In this document: piece after piece, positions 1 through 8,903 of the stretch
Position numbering within the stretch: the stretch's first letter is position 1
Layout of the letters: each line of letters starts with the position of its first letter
NCBI RefSeq assembly: GCF_001440405.1
Contig: NZ_LLXX01000118.1
Span: 116,182 to 180,181, forward strand
DNA: 64,000 bases
Origin: Bradyrhizobium valentinum
GTDB lineage: Bacteria; Pseudomonadota; Alphaproteobacteria; Rhizobiales; Xanthobacteraceae
Direction: 5' to 3'
Translations under genes and position numbers: made by a program
Notes under the pieces: model-generated
What the model was told of the DNA's origin: nothing
What the model saw: the letters and a program-made list of their open reading frames with translations, nothing else
The model's database searches: none

Positions 1-254
1 ACGAGATACGCTGCGCCAATGTATTTGATGATGCTGAACAGCAAAGCCGACGTGGCAATGATCGCCGAGATGCCGACGATCGCCATAAAGGTATGAATCA
101 CGTCGCCAGCGGCGATCCCGACGCCGGTAGCTATGCCCACCTTGGTGCCCGAACTCGTTGCCCGTGCAATGGTGAGGAGCGTGGCGGGACCCGGAATGAA
201 TACAAAGCCGAGCACAACCGCCGCATAAGCAGCCAAGGTGGTCAGATCGATCAT
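1..254 (-). CDS. LysE/RhtB-family amino-acid exporter, N-terminal part (cut by window edge)
   Basis: Reading leftward from an ATG at 252-254 gives MIDLTTLAAYAAVVL, then the family hallmark FIPGP followed by ATLLTIARA and hydrophobic helices. This is the usual N-terminus of LysE/RhtB translocators, six-helix inner-membrane exporters of amino acids or homoserine lactones. Only about 84 residues lie in the window; the C-terminal part is outside. A good ribosome site (GAAGGAG) lies just upstream of the ATG. It follows the desaturase on the same strand after about 67 bases, so they may be co-transcribed. The exported substrate cannot be told from sequence. Confidence 0.8.
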   Translation of the reverse strand, partial: MIDLTTLAAYAAVVLGFVFIPGPATLLTIARATSSGTKVGIATGVGIAAGDVIHTFMAIVGISAIIATSALLFSIIKYIGAAYL

Positions 255-321
255 ACGCTCGCTCCTTCACGGCTATTGTCGCCCAGGGAAGCACCCTATG
301 GGCGAAAGGAGATGTCCACCT

Positions 322-1347
322 CTAGAAGCCACCTGCGGCCTGATCACCGCCGACCTCCTTCCCGGCTCGTGCGCGGCGTGCACCGCTCACCAGCTTGCCC
401 GGGCGGTCCTCGTGGTCTGGCTTGGCGGTCGCGAGCCGCAGCACGGCGGCGTAGTTCGGCTGCACCTCCATGCTAACAGCATACCGGCTTTCACTGAGTA
501 TGCGGTGGACGCGTGGCAGGTTGTAGCAGGGCACGTAGAACAACAGATGATGTTCGAGGTGATAGTTGACGTAATAGGGTGCGATGAACAGCCGCTCGAG
601 GAAATTCGCGCGCGTAGTGCGGGTGTTGCGCAAGGGATCGCTGGAATCCGGAACAACCGCATGCTCGGCAATGTTGCGGATGCGCGTGATCACCATCTGC
701 CAGGTGAGCAACGGCAACAGCCATAGCAGCGGATAGGCCCACCACACGCCGGCGGCGGCGAGACCTGCAAACAGCAGGCCGTTGACGACAAGCTGCGGGC
801 CAAGTTTTTCCCAGAAATGCGCGGCGCGCTGCGCGTGTGGCCATTCCTTAGGACCGAGCGCATTCAAGAATTGCGCCTTGCGCTGCTGATAGCCGGTCTG
901 GCCGGTAATATCGCGCACGAACTTGCGGCGATAGCTCATTCCTGTGATCGGAAACGGCGCCGACAGCACCAGATCGGGATCGTCTTCCTGCTGCGTGCGC
1001 GCGTGATGCTGCAGGTGATAGCGCCGATAGGCGCGGGTCTCGGCGAAGATCGGATAGGCGCAGAACCATTGGCTGAGCGTGAGGTTGACCTTCTCGTCCG
1101 CCGACAGACATCCATGCGCGCCGTCATGCATCAGGATCGCGAGCCCGAGCTGGCGCGAGCCGATGATGCCCACCGCCAGCAGAAAGGTGAGAGGGTTGGG
1201 CCACCATGCGACAAGAGCGATCGATCCCAATATCAGCGCCCACGCATGCGCGATCAGGGCAACCCCCTTCCACGTCACGCGCTGGCGGACGGCAATCAGT
1301 TGATCCTCGTTCAGAAAGTCGCGGGCACGCATCCGGAGCGCGGTCAT
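322..1347 (-). CDS. Membrane fatty-acid desaturase family protein
   Basis: 341 residues from the ATG at 1345-1347, chosen because GGGGAG lies just upstream and the ATG overlaps the stop of the upstream regulator by four bases (ATGA). The three histidine clusters of integral-membrane di-iron desaturases/hydroxylases are visible: HDGAHG, then YHLQHH, then near the C-terminus YHLEHHLLF. Hydrophobic segments lie between them. Family members introduce double bonds into or hydroxylate lipid chains at the cytoplasmic membrane face, using O2 and an electron donor. Co-translation with a TetR regulator suggests repression relieved by a lipid or acyl signal (inference). A sterol- or carotenoid-modifying role is not excluded. 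Confidence 0.85.
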   Translation of the reverse strand: MTALRMRARDFLNEDQLIAVRQRVTWKGVALIAHAWALILGSIALVAWWPNPLTFLLAVGIIGSRQLGLAILMHDGAHGCLSADEKVNLTLSQWFCAYPIFAETRAYRRYHLQHHARTQQEDDPDLVLSAPFPITGMSYRRKFVRDITGQTGYQQRKAQFLNALGPKEWPHAQRAAHFWEKLGPQLVVNGLLFAGLAAAGVWWAYPLLWLLPLLTWQMVITRIRNIAEHAVVPDSSDPLRNTRTTRANFLERLFIAPYYVNYHLEHHLLFYVPCYNLPRVHRILSESRYAVSMEVQPNYAAVLRLATAKPDHEDRPGKLVSGARRARAGKEVGGDQAAGGF

Positions 1348-2069
1348 GATGAGTTCTCCCCGTCGGGTGAAACTGAATCGGAAGCGTCGCCGTCGCCGAC
1401 AAGGCGCAGTCGCGTATTGTCGTCGGCGATCTTTGTCGTCGCCTGATCGCCCAGCACGCGCAGCATCTCGCTGCACATTTCTTCCGCCGAACGGCCCATG
1501 GCATGGCCCTCGACCATCACGCCGATCGCAAGCGCCCAGAACCGACGTGAGCTGGCGTCGGGATCGCGCAAGCTTTTCCAGCCGTGCCGCTCGATCTGGC
1601 CGGCATAGGCGCGCATCCCCTCGCCGTGCAGCCGCTCGATGGTGCGCTCCACCAAAGGCGCGAGGTCCTGGCGGCGGCGCGTGAGCGTCAGCGCTTCTGT
1701 AAAGAAGGCGACCGAATCCGTTGCCGTTACGGTCTCGACCAGTGCGCGGGTGTATGCCCGCGGCGTTTGCGCCTGCAGCGCCGCCTGTTCGGCCGCGCGC
1801 GCCAGATACAGCATGTCGCGGCAGGCAGCTTCGACGAACAGGGCTTCCTTGGTGCGGAAGTAATAGGTGATCTGGCTTGGGAAGGCGTCCGCGGCCGCAG
1901 CGATGTCCGAGATCGAGGCTCCGGCGAGGCCCCGCTCCTTGAACAGCCGGCTGGCGCCGTCGAGCAGCCGGGAGCGCATCTGGCGCCCGGCCGAGCGCGT
2001 CGCACGGGCGGCGTGCTTGGGATCGCCGGTCGGCGTTTCAGAAGCAGTCTGGACGGACTTGTCGGCCAT
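1344..2069 (-). CDS. TetR-family transcriptional regulator of the desaturase unit
   Basis: 241 residues from the ATG at 2067-2069. An upstream in-frame TTG at 2117 would run through the operator palindrome, so the ATG is preferred. An N-terminal helix-turn-helix is clear ([28 protein letters not shown], then [12 protein letters not shown]), followed by a variable ligand-binding helical domain. The preceding tail is rich in Thr, Ala and Arg. The stop overlaps the desaturase start (ATGA), implying translational coupling. A perfect 10-bp inverted repeat lies 17 bases upstream of the start codon, fitting autoregulation of the tetR-desaturase operon. The ligand is unknown. Confidence 0.88.
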   Translation of the reverse strand: MADKSVQTASETPTGDPKHAARATRSAGRQMRSRLLDGASRLFKERGLAGASISDIAAAADAFPSQITYYFRTKEALFVEAACRDMLYLARAAEQAALQAQTPRAYTRALVETVTATDSVAFFTEALTLTRRRQDLAPLVERTIERLHGEGMRAYAGQIERHGWKSLRDPDASSRRFWALAIGVMVEGHAMGRSAEEMCSEMLRVLGDQATTKIADDNTRLRLVGDGDASDSVSPDGENSS

Positions 2070-2085
2070 TTTGCCCTCTCGTCCA

Positions 2086-2108
2086 TTGTTTGTATGATAT
2101 ACAAACAA
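2086..2108. promoter_or_regulatory. Perfect palindromic operator upstream of tetR-desaturase
   Basis: Half-site TTGTTTGTAT (2086-2095), spacer GAT, half-site ATACAAACAA (2099-2108): an exact 10-bp inverted repeat with a 3-base spacer. It lies immediately upstream of the TetR gene start at 2069. Size, symmetry and position are typical for a TetR-family autorepression site. Binding by this particular regulator is inferred. Confidence 0.75.
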
Positions 2109-2396
2109 ATAAGTCAACGAGTCCTTCGGACCCGTGGCGAGGCCAAGAACCCCGGCAAGCGTGCAAGAAGCCTTGCCAGCGCGCTGAAAATCCTTATAAA
2201 CCGCGCCATCCGTGGATCCCGGCCGGGAGCTGAACGGACGGTCTCAGCAATCTCACCTTTCCAGGCGTTATTGATGTGGCAGGGCCAGTCGGCCCGTCGT
2301 CCCGTGCTTCCGCCTTCTGAGCTTATCCCGAGTCCTTTCCGAAGGCCTCGAAGGGCTTGCCGCCGGGAAACGCGCCAACACCAGGAAAGGACACCC

Positions 2397-2873
2397 ATGC
2401 CTCTTTACGAGCATGTTTTTCTCGCGCGTCAGGATGCGAGCACCCAGCAGGTCGAAGAACTGACCACCCAGATGACGGGCATCGTCGAAGGGCTCGGCGG
2501 CAAGGTCACCAAGACCGAGAACTGGGGCGTACGCTCCCTCACCTACCGCATGAACAAGAATCGCAAAGCGCATTTCGTGCTGATGAATATCGAAGCGCCC
2601 TCCGCTGCGGTCACCGAGATCGAGCGCCAGGAGCGGATCTCTGAAGACGTCATTCGTTACCTCACCGTCCGCGTCGAAGAGCACGAGGAAGGTCCCTCGG
2701 CGATGATGCGCAAGGCCGATCGTGACCGCGAGCGCGACGATCGCGGCGGCGGTTTCCGCGGCGACCGCGAAGGCGGCTTCCGTGGCGATCGTGAAGGCGG
2801 TGGCTTCCGCGGCGACCGTGGTCCGCGCCGTCCGCGCGAAGACGCCGCTGTTGAAGCGGCGGAAGAGGAGTAA
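2397..2873 (+). CDS. rpsF: 30S ribosomal protein S6
   Basis: 158 residues starting [13 protein letters not shown] with AAAGGACACCC just upstream. The S6 fold is recognisable from YEHVFLAR, the conserved [14 protein letters not shown] segment and EDVIRYL. S6 pairs with S18 on the platform of the 30S subunit, and rpsR follows after only five bases, as in most bacteria. The chain is longer than E. coli S6 and ends in a low-complexity Arg/Gly/Asp-rich tail with repeated GGFRGDRE units (about residues 114-145), then an acidic terminus. Alphaproteobacterial S6 proteins often carry such extensions. Confidence 0.97.
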   Translation: MPLYEHVFLARQDASTQQVEELTTQMTGIVEGLGGKVTKTENWGVRSLTYRMNKNRKAHFVLMNIEAPSAAVTEIERQERISEDVIRYLTVRVEEHEEGPSAMMRKADRDRERDDRGGGFRGDREGGFRGDREGGGFRGDRGPRRPREDAAVEAAEEE

Positions 2874-2878
2874 GAATC

Positions 2879-3118
2879 ATGGCTGAAGCTGGTGCACGCC
2901 GTCCGTTTTTCCGTCGCCGCAAGACCTGCCCGTTCACGGGTCCGAACGCGCCGAAGATCGACTACAAGGATTCCAAGCTGCTGATGCGTTACGTCTCCGA
3001 GCGCGGCAAGATCGTGCCGAGCCGCATCACGGCCGTGTCCGCCAAGAAGCAGCGCGAACTCGCGCGCGCCATCAAGCGCTCGCGTTTCCTCGGTCTGCTG
3101 CCCTACGTCATTCGCTAA
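2879..3118 (+). CDS. rpsR: 30S ribosomal protein S18
   Basis: 79 residues, [19 protein letters not shown] onward, with the conserved [20 protein letters not shown] and the basic C-terminal [15 protein letters not shown] that contacts 16S rRNA and S6. It lies five bases after rpsF, so the two are one operon. A strong hairpin follows the stop, so the transcription unit probably ends or is attenuated here. In related genomes DUF2232 and rplI usually follow directly; here a TRAP transporter lies between. Confidence 0.97.
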   Translation: MAEAGARRPFFRRRKTCPFTGPNAPKIDYKDSKLLMRYVSERGKIVPSRITAVSAKKQRELARAIKRSRFLGLLPYVIR

Positions 3119-3127
3119 GACATCTTC

Positions 3128-3153
3128 GACCGGCGGCGTCCGCGCCGCCGGTC
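3128..3153 (+). terminator. Hairpin terminator after rpsR
   Basis: GACCGGCGGCG (3128-3138), loop TCCG, CGCCGCCGGTC (3143-3153): a perfect 11-bp GC-rich stem 10 bases after the rpsR stop, followed by a T-rich stretch GTTATTATT. This fits a rho-independent terminator or attenuator with a weak U tract. The next 360 bases to the TRAP gene hold no convincing gene. Confidence 0.7.
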
Positions 3154-3517
3154 GTTATTATTCGTTTCCGGGTGGGATGGTTGGCCGAAGCGACCTCTGA
3201 CCGCTCGTTGGCCCCGCAAGTCTCCTCCCTGCTTTTCAATGCATCCGATGCCGCCTATTGGCATCCTCTGTCCCGGGCTCACCTCTTCCAATGATTGGTG
3301 AGCCGTCATCGCTATGACTGATCGCGTGATGCCCGCGCTGCGGTAGCCGGGAACGCGCGTCGTTGACAATCGCTGCGGCGAGCACGTACGCTGCCGGCAG
3401 CAGGACGGATGTCAAATTCCCGCATGCTACGGGTGTCGAAGTCGCCGCCGATCACGTGCGGACACGAGCCCCAATAAGCGGCGCCAACGAGCGCAACCGC
3501 CAAAGGGAGTGCAAACG

Positions 3518-4507
3518 ATGCCAGTCCACATCCGTGGTCTACGGCAAGTCGTACGCCTGGCCGCCATTGCAGCGTTGTCCGTCGCCGCAGCAGGCGCTGC
3601 CCATGCCCAACAGAAGACCGATGTCATCTTCAGCGCCGGCCCGACCGGTGGCAGCTGGACGCCGATGGCCGCGGCAGCGTCGCAGGTCGTCAACAAGCGA
3701 TATCCCGAGCTAAACGTGCAGGTTGAGCCGGGCGCGGCCCTCGTCAACATGGAGAAGATCCGCAACGACAAGGCCGATATCGGCTGGTCCATGACGACCG
3801 TCATGTCCGATGCGCAGAAGGGCGAGGGTCAGTTCGCCGGCAAGCAGACTGACAAGGGCCTTTTCGTGGCCAACTTCTACCCCAACGTCTGGCAGTTGGT
3901 GGTTCCTGCGAACAGCGACATCAAGAGTGTCAAGGATTTGAAGGGTCAGCCGGTGGCGCTGCCGTCACGCGGCAACACGAGCCTGGCGGCCGGCTGGGAG
4001 TACCTGCTCAAGGTCAACGGCATGACGCTGAACGACCTGGGCGCAAAGAGTTACGGGCCGGTATCCTCCAATGCCGAGGCTGTGAAGAACCGGCAAGCGA
4101 TGGCGGTCGGATGGTTCACGGTGGTGCCAGCGTCCTTCATCATGGACATGGGCTCGGCGATGCAGGTGCGGGTGCTTGGGGTCACCGACGAGGAGCTCGC
4201 CGCACTGCGCAAGCTCAATCCGGGCTTTGTGCCCTACACCCTCAAGGCCGGAATCTACAAGGATCAGGGCGTGACCGAGGCAGTTCAGACCTTCCAGTCG
4301 CCCACTGTGCTTATTGCATCCTCCAAGACGTCTCCCGACGTGATCTACAAGATCACCAAGGCCATCGTCGAAGAGCGCGAGGAGTTCGGCAACGTCACCA
4401 GTGTCATGAAAGGCGTGACGGCGTCGGACATGGCAGAGAACTTCGACATGCCTATTCATCCCGGCGCGGAGAAATACTACCGCGAAGCGGGATTGCTCAA
4501 GAAGTAG
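3518..4507 (+). CDS. TAXI-family TRAP transporter solute-binding protein
   Basis: 329 residues from ATG 3518, placed 8 bases after AAAGGGAG; a GTG nine bases earlier overlaps that ribosome site and is less likely. A signal peptide ends near AAGAAHAQQ. The mature protein has FSAGPTGGSWTPMAAA near its start and VEPGAALVNMEKI, typical of the TAXI (TRAP-associated extracytoplasmic immunogenic) receptors that bind a solute in the periplasm and pass it to a fused DctQM permease. The permease gene follows after 10 bases. Substrate is unknown; TAXI systems characterised elsewhere take up small organic acids or amino acids. Confidence 0.9.
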   Translation: MPVHIRGLRQVVRLAAIAALSVAAAGAAHAQQKTDVIFSAGPTGGSWTPMAAAASQVVNKRYPELNVQVEPGAALVNMEKIRNDKADIGWSMTTVMSDAQKGEGQFAGKQTDKGLFVANFYPNVWQLVVPANSDIKSVKDLKGQPVALPSRGNTSLAAGWEYLLKVNGMTLNDLGAKSYGPVSSNAEAVKNRQAMAVGWFTVVPASFIMDMGSAMQVRVLGVTDEELAALRKLNPGFVPYTLKAGIYKDQGVTEAVQTFQSPTVLIASSKTSPDVIYKITKAIVEEREEFGNVTSVMKGVTASDMAENFDMPIHPGAEKYYREAGLLKK

Positions 4508-4517
4508 GGAGCGCGCC

Positions 4518-6404
4518 GTGCGCAAGCTCACCGGCTACGCGGGCCTGGTCGTCGGCGTGGTGGCGGTCGCAATGTCCGTGTACCACGTCTACGCCCGGCT
4601 GACGGTATACGCTCCCGATCAGCAAGCCCTGCTCTATATCACGCTCGCCTTCAGCCTGGTGCTGTCGTTCCTGTTGTGGCCTCGCAGCAAGGACGCGACA
4701 CTCGGCGGCGTGCCGTGGGAGGATCTCGCTTTGGCGGGTCTTTCGCTGGCGTGCATCGGCTACATGTTTGTGAATTACGACTACATCGTAAACCGTTTCC
4801 CCACTGCCGATGCGCTGACCCGAATGGACATGGCGGTGGGAATTACCGCCACCGTGCTGGTGCTGGAGGCGACGCGACGCACGATCGGCGCGGCGCTGCC
4901 GATCGTGGCGCTTGTCTTCCTCTTCTACGGGTTCGCCGGCCCCTGGCTGTACGGTTGGCTTTACCATAGAGGTCTCACGCTCGAGATCGCGGTCGACCAG
5001 ACCTATTTCACCACCGAGGGCATTTTCGGCGTGCCGATGACGGTGGCCGCTACCTACGTCATTCTTTTCATTATCTTCGGCACGTTTCTGGAGAAATCCG
5101 GAGCAGGTCAGTTCTTCATGAACTTCGCCAACGCGATCGCGGGCGGCGCGCGCGGCGGTCCCGGCAAGGTGGCGGTCGTTTCCTCAAGCCTGTTCGGTAC
5201 GATCTCCGGCTCCGCGGTCGCCAATGTCATGGTCGACGGCTGGCTGACGATTCCGATGATGAAGAAGACCGGCTTCAAGCCGGAGGCGGCAGCCGCCATC
5301 GAGGCGGTGGCTTCCACCGGCGGGCAGATCATGCCCCCGATCATGGGGGCGGCGGCCTTCGTCATGGCCGAGTTTCAGGGCGTCAGCTACACGCAGGTGA
5401 TGATCGCCGCGGCGATCCCCGCGTTCTTCTATTACGGCGCGCTGTTCGCCGCGATCCACTTCAACGCCGTGCGTTCGGGGCTCAAGGGCTTGCCGCGCGA
5501 GGAGCTGCCGATCTTCGGTTACATCATGCTGCGCCAAGGCCACCTGTTCCTGCCGGTCATCGTGCTGCTGGCGCTGCTGCTCTACGGATTCACGCCGACC
5601 TATGGCGCGATCATCGCGACCGTCGCGCTGGTTGGCATTTCATGGCTGCGGCCTTCGACCGGGCTTACCTGGCGCGCGTGCCTTGAAGGCCTGCGCGACG
5701 GGGCGGTGCAGACCGTGCCGGTGGCGATGGCGTGCGCATCCGCCGGCATCGTGATCGGCATCGTGCTGCAAACCGGGCTGGCGCTGCGGTTCACGGCGTT
5801 TCTGATCGACTTCACCTACGGCTCGCTGCTGCCCGCCCTGCTCATCACCATGGTCGCCGGGGTCATTCTCGGCATGGGCATGCCGACCACGCCCGCCTAC
5901 ATCATGCAGGCGGCGCTGTTGGTGCCCGCAATCATGAAGCTCGGCGTGGAGCCGATGGCGGCGCACATGTTCGCGTTCTACTTCTCATGCCTGTCGGCGG
6001 TAACGCCGCCGGTGGCACTTGCCGTGTATGCTGCTGCATCGATCGGTGGGGCCGGCCTGTGGGCCTCGGGCGTGCAGGCGATGAAATTCGCCGCCGCCGG
6101 CTTCATCGTTCCGTTCTTCTTCGTCTACAACCCCGCGCTGCTATTCCAGGGGCCATGGCCCGATATCCTGCGCGCCGTGCTGACCGGCACGATGGGAGTG
6201 ATTGCGCTTGCAGCCAGTCTTGAAGGCTATTTCCTGCGTAGAACAACGTGGTTCGAGCGGATACTTTTCTTTGCGGCCGCAATGCTGCTGATCGATCCCA
6301 ATGCCGTCACCGATGTCATCGGCGCGGGCCTGCTTGCCATCATCCTGCTGTTGCAGAAGCTGTGGACTCCACAATCCACCATAACGCGGAAAGCGAGCAC
6401 GTGA
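4518..6404 (+). CDS. TRAP transporter fused permease (4TM/12TM, DctQM type)
   Basis: 628 residues from GTG 4518 with AGGGAG upstream. An N-terminal block of about four membrane helices (DctQ-like) is followed by a long DctM-type domain with family signatures GTISGSAVANVMVDGWLTIPMM, EAVASTGGQIMPPIMGAAAFVMAE and MGMPTTPAYI. Such fusions are the standard partner of TAXI receptors and import substrate with Na+ or H+. It lies 10 bases after the receptor gene and overlaps by four bases (GTGA) with a very small downstream ORF, so all three form one operon. Confidence 0.93.
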   Translation: MRKLTGYAGLVVGVVAVAMSVYHVYARLTVYAPDQQALLYITLAFSLVLSFLLWPRSKDATLGGVPWEDLALAGLSLACIGYMFVNYDYIVNRFPTADALTRMDMAVGITATVLVLEATRRTIGAALPIVALVFLFYGFAGPWLYGWLYHRGLTLEIAVDQTYFTTEGIFGVPMTVAATYVILFIIFGTFLEKSGAGQFFMNFANAIAGGARGGPGKVAVVSSSLFGTISGSAVANVMVDGWLTIPMMKKTGFKPEAAAAIEAVASTGGQIMPPIMGAAAFVMAEFQGVSYTQVMIAAAIPAFFYYGALFAAIHFNAVRSGLKGLPREELPIFGYIMLRQGHLFLPVIVLLALLLYGFTPTYGAIIATVALVGISWLRPSTGLTWRACLEGLRDGAVQTVPVAMACASAGIVIGIVLQTGLALRFTAFLIDFTYGSLLPALLITMVAGVILGMGMPTTPAYIMQAALLVPAIMKLGVEPMAAHMFAFYFSCLSAVTPPVALAVYAAASIGGAGLWASGVQAMKFAAAGFIVPFFFVYNPALLFQGPWPDILRAVLTGTMGVIALAASLEGYFLRRTTWFERILFFAAAMLLIDPNAVTDVIGAGLLAIILLLQKLWTPQSTITRKAST

Positions 6405-6496
6405 CCCGCGCACAGTCCATCGCCCTGACGCTGATCGCAGCAGCCCTCATAGTTGGCACTGTGCTCTACGGTGTTCTGCGCATATACGCCTCCTGA
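6401..6496 (+). CDS. 31-residue single-helix membrane protein coupled to the TRAP permease
   Basis: A GTG at 6401 overlaps the TRAP permease stop in a GTGA junction and opens a 31-codon frame beginning VTRAQSIALTL and ending VLRIYAS. Apart from the ends the sequence is hydrophobic (ALTLIAAALIVGTVLYGVL) and would form one membrane helix. The four-base start/stop overlap is the strongest evidence that it is translated. I do not recognise a family. A role as a small accessory subunit of the TRAP transporter is a guess from context. Confidence 0.55.
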   Translation: MTRAQSIALTLIAAALIVGTVLYGVLRIYAS

Positions 6497-6770
6497 GCCG
6501 CGACATCTCGCAGGAATGGGAATTTCCATTGTGCCCGCCGGTCGCCGGCTAAACGCCGGGAACCTTTTCTGAAATCGTCTCGGCTGACACTCTTGATCGG
6601 CTGGGGCTACTGCTCTAAAAGGCGCACCAAGTCATCTCGGCCCCCCGGTGGGGCCGTGAATGTTTAAGGGGTACCGCGGTACAGACGTCTCCCTTAACTC
6701 TCTAACTAGTTGGTAAGGCGGCATAATTTGCTGACCTCTATCTAACCGCTCGAAAGGAGCGGGACAGCTT
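6497..6770 (+). other. Structured 274-base intergenic leader before DUF2232
   Basis: No gene is visible. Three structures are: a weak hairpin CCGGC-TAAAC-GCCGG at 6545-6559, followed by CTTTTCT and possibly ending the TRAP operon; a 7-bp hairpin CGGCCCC/GGGGCCG at 6638-6656; and a 12-bp perfect palindrome GTACCGCGGTAC at 6671-6682. The ribosome site of the next gene lies in a small hairpin CCGCTC-GAAAG-GAGCGG (6746-6762). These may be a terminator and a regulatory leader for DUF2232-rplI. Confidence 0.45.
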
Positions 6771-7739
6771 ATGATCGCGATTGTCCTCATTGGTCTTGCA
6801 GCCGGCTGCGCGTCGGCGCTGATGTTCGCCTCGATCATCTCGGGCGCGCTCATCTCATTGCTGCTGTTCTATCTGGCGCCGCTGCCGCTGATGGTGGCGG
6901 CACTCGGGTGGGGTCCGCTCGCGGCAACGATCGGCGGCATTGCCGCCGCCTCCGGCCTCGGCGCGATCTTCGGCCTGCCCTATTGCATCGCCTTTGCGAT
7001 CACCGTGGCGGTGCCGGCGTGGTGGCTCGGCCATCTCGCCCTGTTGGGACGGCCGCTGCCCGCCACCGCTCCCGAAGACGGTTCAGCACCCGCTACAGTT
7101 CAGCTCGAATGGTATCCGATCGGCCGCGTCCTGCTCTGGATCGCCGGCTTTGCCGCACTGACCACGATCGCGGCCATGCTGACGCTTGGCGGCGACGCCG
7201 ATGCCATCACCGGTGTGCTGCGCCGAGGCCTTACGCGAATTCTGGCGCGTGAGGCCGCGCCGTCGGCAGATGTCGAGCGCGTGGTAGCCGCTCTCGCCAT
7301 CATCGCTCCTGCGGCCGCAACGATCATCGCCATGATGACGCTGACACTCAATCTCTGGCTTGCCGGGAAGATCACGGCGACCTCGGGCCGGTTGCAGCGG
7401 CCGTGGCCTGACCTGAAGAGCGCGGAATTGCCGCCGATGACGCTGGTGGCGCTGTCGGTCGCGCTGGCCTTTTGCTTTATCGGCGGGCTCGTCGCGATGT
7501 TCGCGCAGATCATCACGACCGCGCTGATGATGGCCTATGCCCTCACCGGCTTTGCCGTGCTGCACACGCTGACACTGGCGTTCAAGAGCCGTGTCTTCTG
7601 GCTCTGCTGCACCTACGCGATCGTCGTCACGTTCGGCTGGCCGGTGCTCGCGATGATCGCGCTCGGTCTCGCCGATGCCGTCTTCGGACTTCGCCAACGC
7701 TATCTGCGCGGCAAGCCTCCACCACTGCCCGCATCCTGA
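6771..7739 (+). CDS. DUF2232 (YybS-like) integral membrane protein
   Basis: 322 residues from ATG 6771, with AAAGGAGCGGG upstream. At least seven hydrophobic segments are visible, beginning [18 protein letters not shown]. Polytopic proteins of the DUF2232/YybS family are encoded next to rplI in both Firmicutes and Alphaproteobacteria, which supports the assignment; the function is unknown. rplI follows after 52 bases on the same strand. Identification rests on position and hydropathy pattern more than on a sharp motif. Confidence 0.75.
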   Translation: MIAIVLIGLAAGCASALMFASIISGALISLLLFYLAPLPLMVAALGWGPLAATIGGIAAASGLGAIFGLPYCIAFAITVAVPAWWLGHLALLGRPLPATAPEDGSAPATVQLEWYPIGRVLLWIAGFAALTTIAAMLTLGGDADAITGVLRRGLTRILAREAAPSADVERVVAALAIIAPAAATIIAMMTLTLNLWLAGKITATSGRLQRPWPDLKSAELPPMTLVALSVALAFCFIGGLVAMFAQIITTALMMAYALTGFAVLHTLTLAFKSRVFWLCCTYAIVVTFGWPVLAMIALGLADAVFGLRQRYLRGKPPPLPAS

Positions 7740-7791
7740 ACCCTCACCATTCACGTCAACCGCATATCGAACACTCAAAAGGAGAATTAGA

Positions 7792-8391
7792 ATGGAAGTC
7801 ATCTTGCTGGAACGTGTCGTCAAGCTCGGTCAGATGGGCGAAGTCGTCCGCGTCAAGGACGGGTTTGCCCGCAACTTTCTGCTCAAGCGCGGCAAGGCGC
7901 TGCGCGCCACCGCCGACAATCGCGCCAAGTTCGACAGCATGAAGGCCGAGCTCGAGGCCAACAACCTCAAGGCCAAGGGCGAGGCGACCAAGGTCGCGGA
8001 GAAGATCGACGGCCGCAACGTGATCGTGCTGCGTCAAGCCTCCGAATCCGGCCAGTTGTTCGGATCGGTGAGCATACGCGACATCGTCGCCTCGTTCGAG
8101 GCCGATGGCGTCACCATCGACCGCAGCCAAGTGCTGCTGGATGCGCCGATCAAGAACATCGGCAAGCACCAGGTCGCAATTGCCGTGCATCCGGAAGTCG
8201 AAGTCAACGTCAGCGTCACCGTGGCGCGCAGCGCCGATGAAGCCGAGCGCATCAACCGCGGTGAAGACATCTCGACCCGTCAGGAAGACCAGGACGCTGC
8301 CGCCGAGGCGCTGGCCGCCGCCGGCGAGTTCTTCGATCCGGAAGCCCAGCACGACGAGGTCGCGCCGGCACCCGCTTCGACCGAGAAGTAA
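7792..8391 (+). CDS. rplI: 50S ribosomal protein L9
   Basis: 199 residues from ATG 7792, preceded by AAAAGGAGAATTAGA. The N-terminal RNA-binding domain is classic L9 ([19 protein letters not shown], then [16 protein letters not shown]), followed by a long connecting helix and a C-terminal domain with [14 protein letters not shown]. An Ala/Glu-rich tail extends the chain beyond the about 150 residues of E. coli L9, as is common in this group. A strong hairpin follows the stop. Confidence 0.98.
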   Translation: MEVILLERVVKLGQMGEVVRVKDGFARNFLLKRGKALRATADNRAKFDSMKAELEANNLKAKGEATKVAEKIDGRNVIVLRQASESGQLFGSVSIRDIVASFEADGVTIDRSQVLLDAPIKNIGKHQVAIAVHPEVEVNVSVTVARSADEAERINRGEDISTRQEDQDAAAEALAAAGEFFDPEAQHDEVAPAPASTEK

Positions 8392-8425
8392 CGCGCTTCC
8401 GGCTCAAACTTCTCCATGACGACCT

Positions 8426-8452
8426 CAAGCCCGGCCCCTCAGGCCGGGCTTG
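8426..8452. terminator. Hairpin between convergent rplI and thioesterase genes
   Basis: CAAGCCCGGCC (8426-8436), loop CCTCA, GGCCGGGCTTG (8442-8452): a perfect 11-bp stem 34 bases after the rplI stop. It overlaps the 3' end of the convergent thioesterase gene, so one structure may serve both directions. No long T tract follows. Confidence 0.65.
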
Positions 8453-8903
8453 GGATTCTAGCTGCTGCTTTCTCGTCGAGCATGGCAATCGACGCTAACG
8501 CGGTCGCAGTGTGCTTCTCGACGCCATCGGTCACGCAGAACACGTCGGCCGCGACCACGGCGACCTGACGTCCGGGCTTGATCACGCGCGCCCGGCAGAT
8601 CAATCGCTCGCCGGTCGCCGGCGACAGCAGATTCAATTTGTATTCCGCAGTCAGCGCCGGCTGGCCGCGCGAGGTCGCGGCCGCGATCGTGGTCGCATTG
8701 TCGACAAGGAACGCGGTCACGCCGCCATGGAACAGACCGTGTTGCTGCAACAGCTCCGGCCGGCGGTCGACCGCGAGCGTGCAGGTACCGCGCGTCAGCT
8801 CGGATAATTCGGCGCCGATATGGGTCATAAAGCCCTGGCGGCCGACATTGTCGCGGATGCGGGTCGCGATCGGCGCGAAGTCGGGATCGTTATTCGCACT
8901 CAT
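8439..8903 (-). CDS. PaaI-family hotdog thioesterase
   Basis: 154 residues with a hotdog-fold thioesterase pattern: QQHGLFHGGVTAFLVDNATTIAAAT corresponds to the HGG..(D/N) active-site loop of PaaI/YigI-type acyl-CoA thioesterases, followed by TAEYKLNLLSPATGERLICRARV. These cytosolic enzymes hydrolyse acyl- or aryl-CoA. The start overlaps the stop of the upstream TetR regulator by four bases (ATGA), so regulator and enzyme are translationally coupled and probably form one autoregulated unit. The acyl substrate is unknown. Confidence 0.85.
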   Translation of the reverse strand: MSANNDPDFAPIATRIRDNVGRQGFMTHIGAELSELTRGTCTLAVDRRPELLQQHGLFHGGVTAFLVDNATTIAAATSRGQPALTAEYKLNLLSPATGERLICRARVIKPGRQVAVVAADVFCVTDGVEKHTATALASIAMLDEKAAARIPSPA

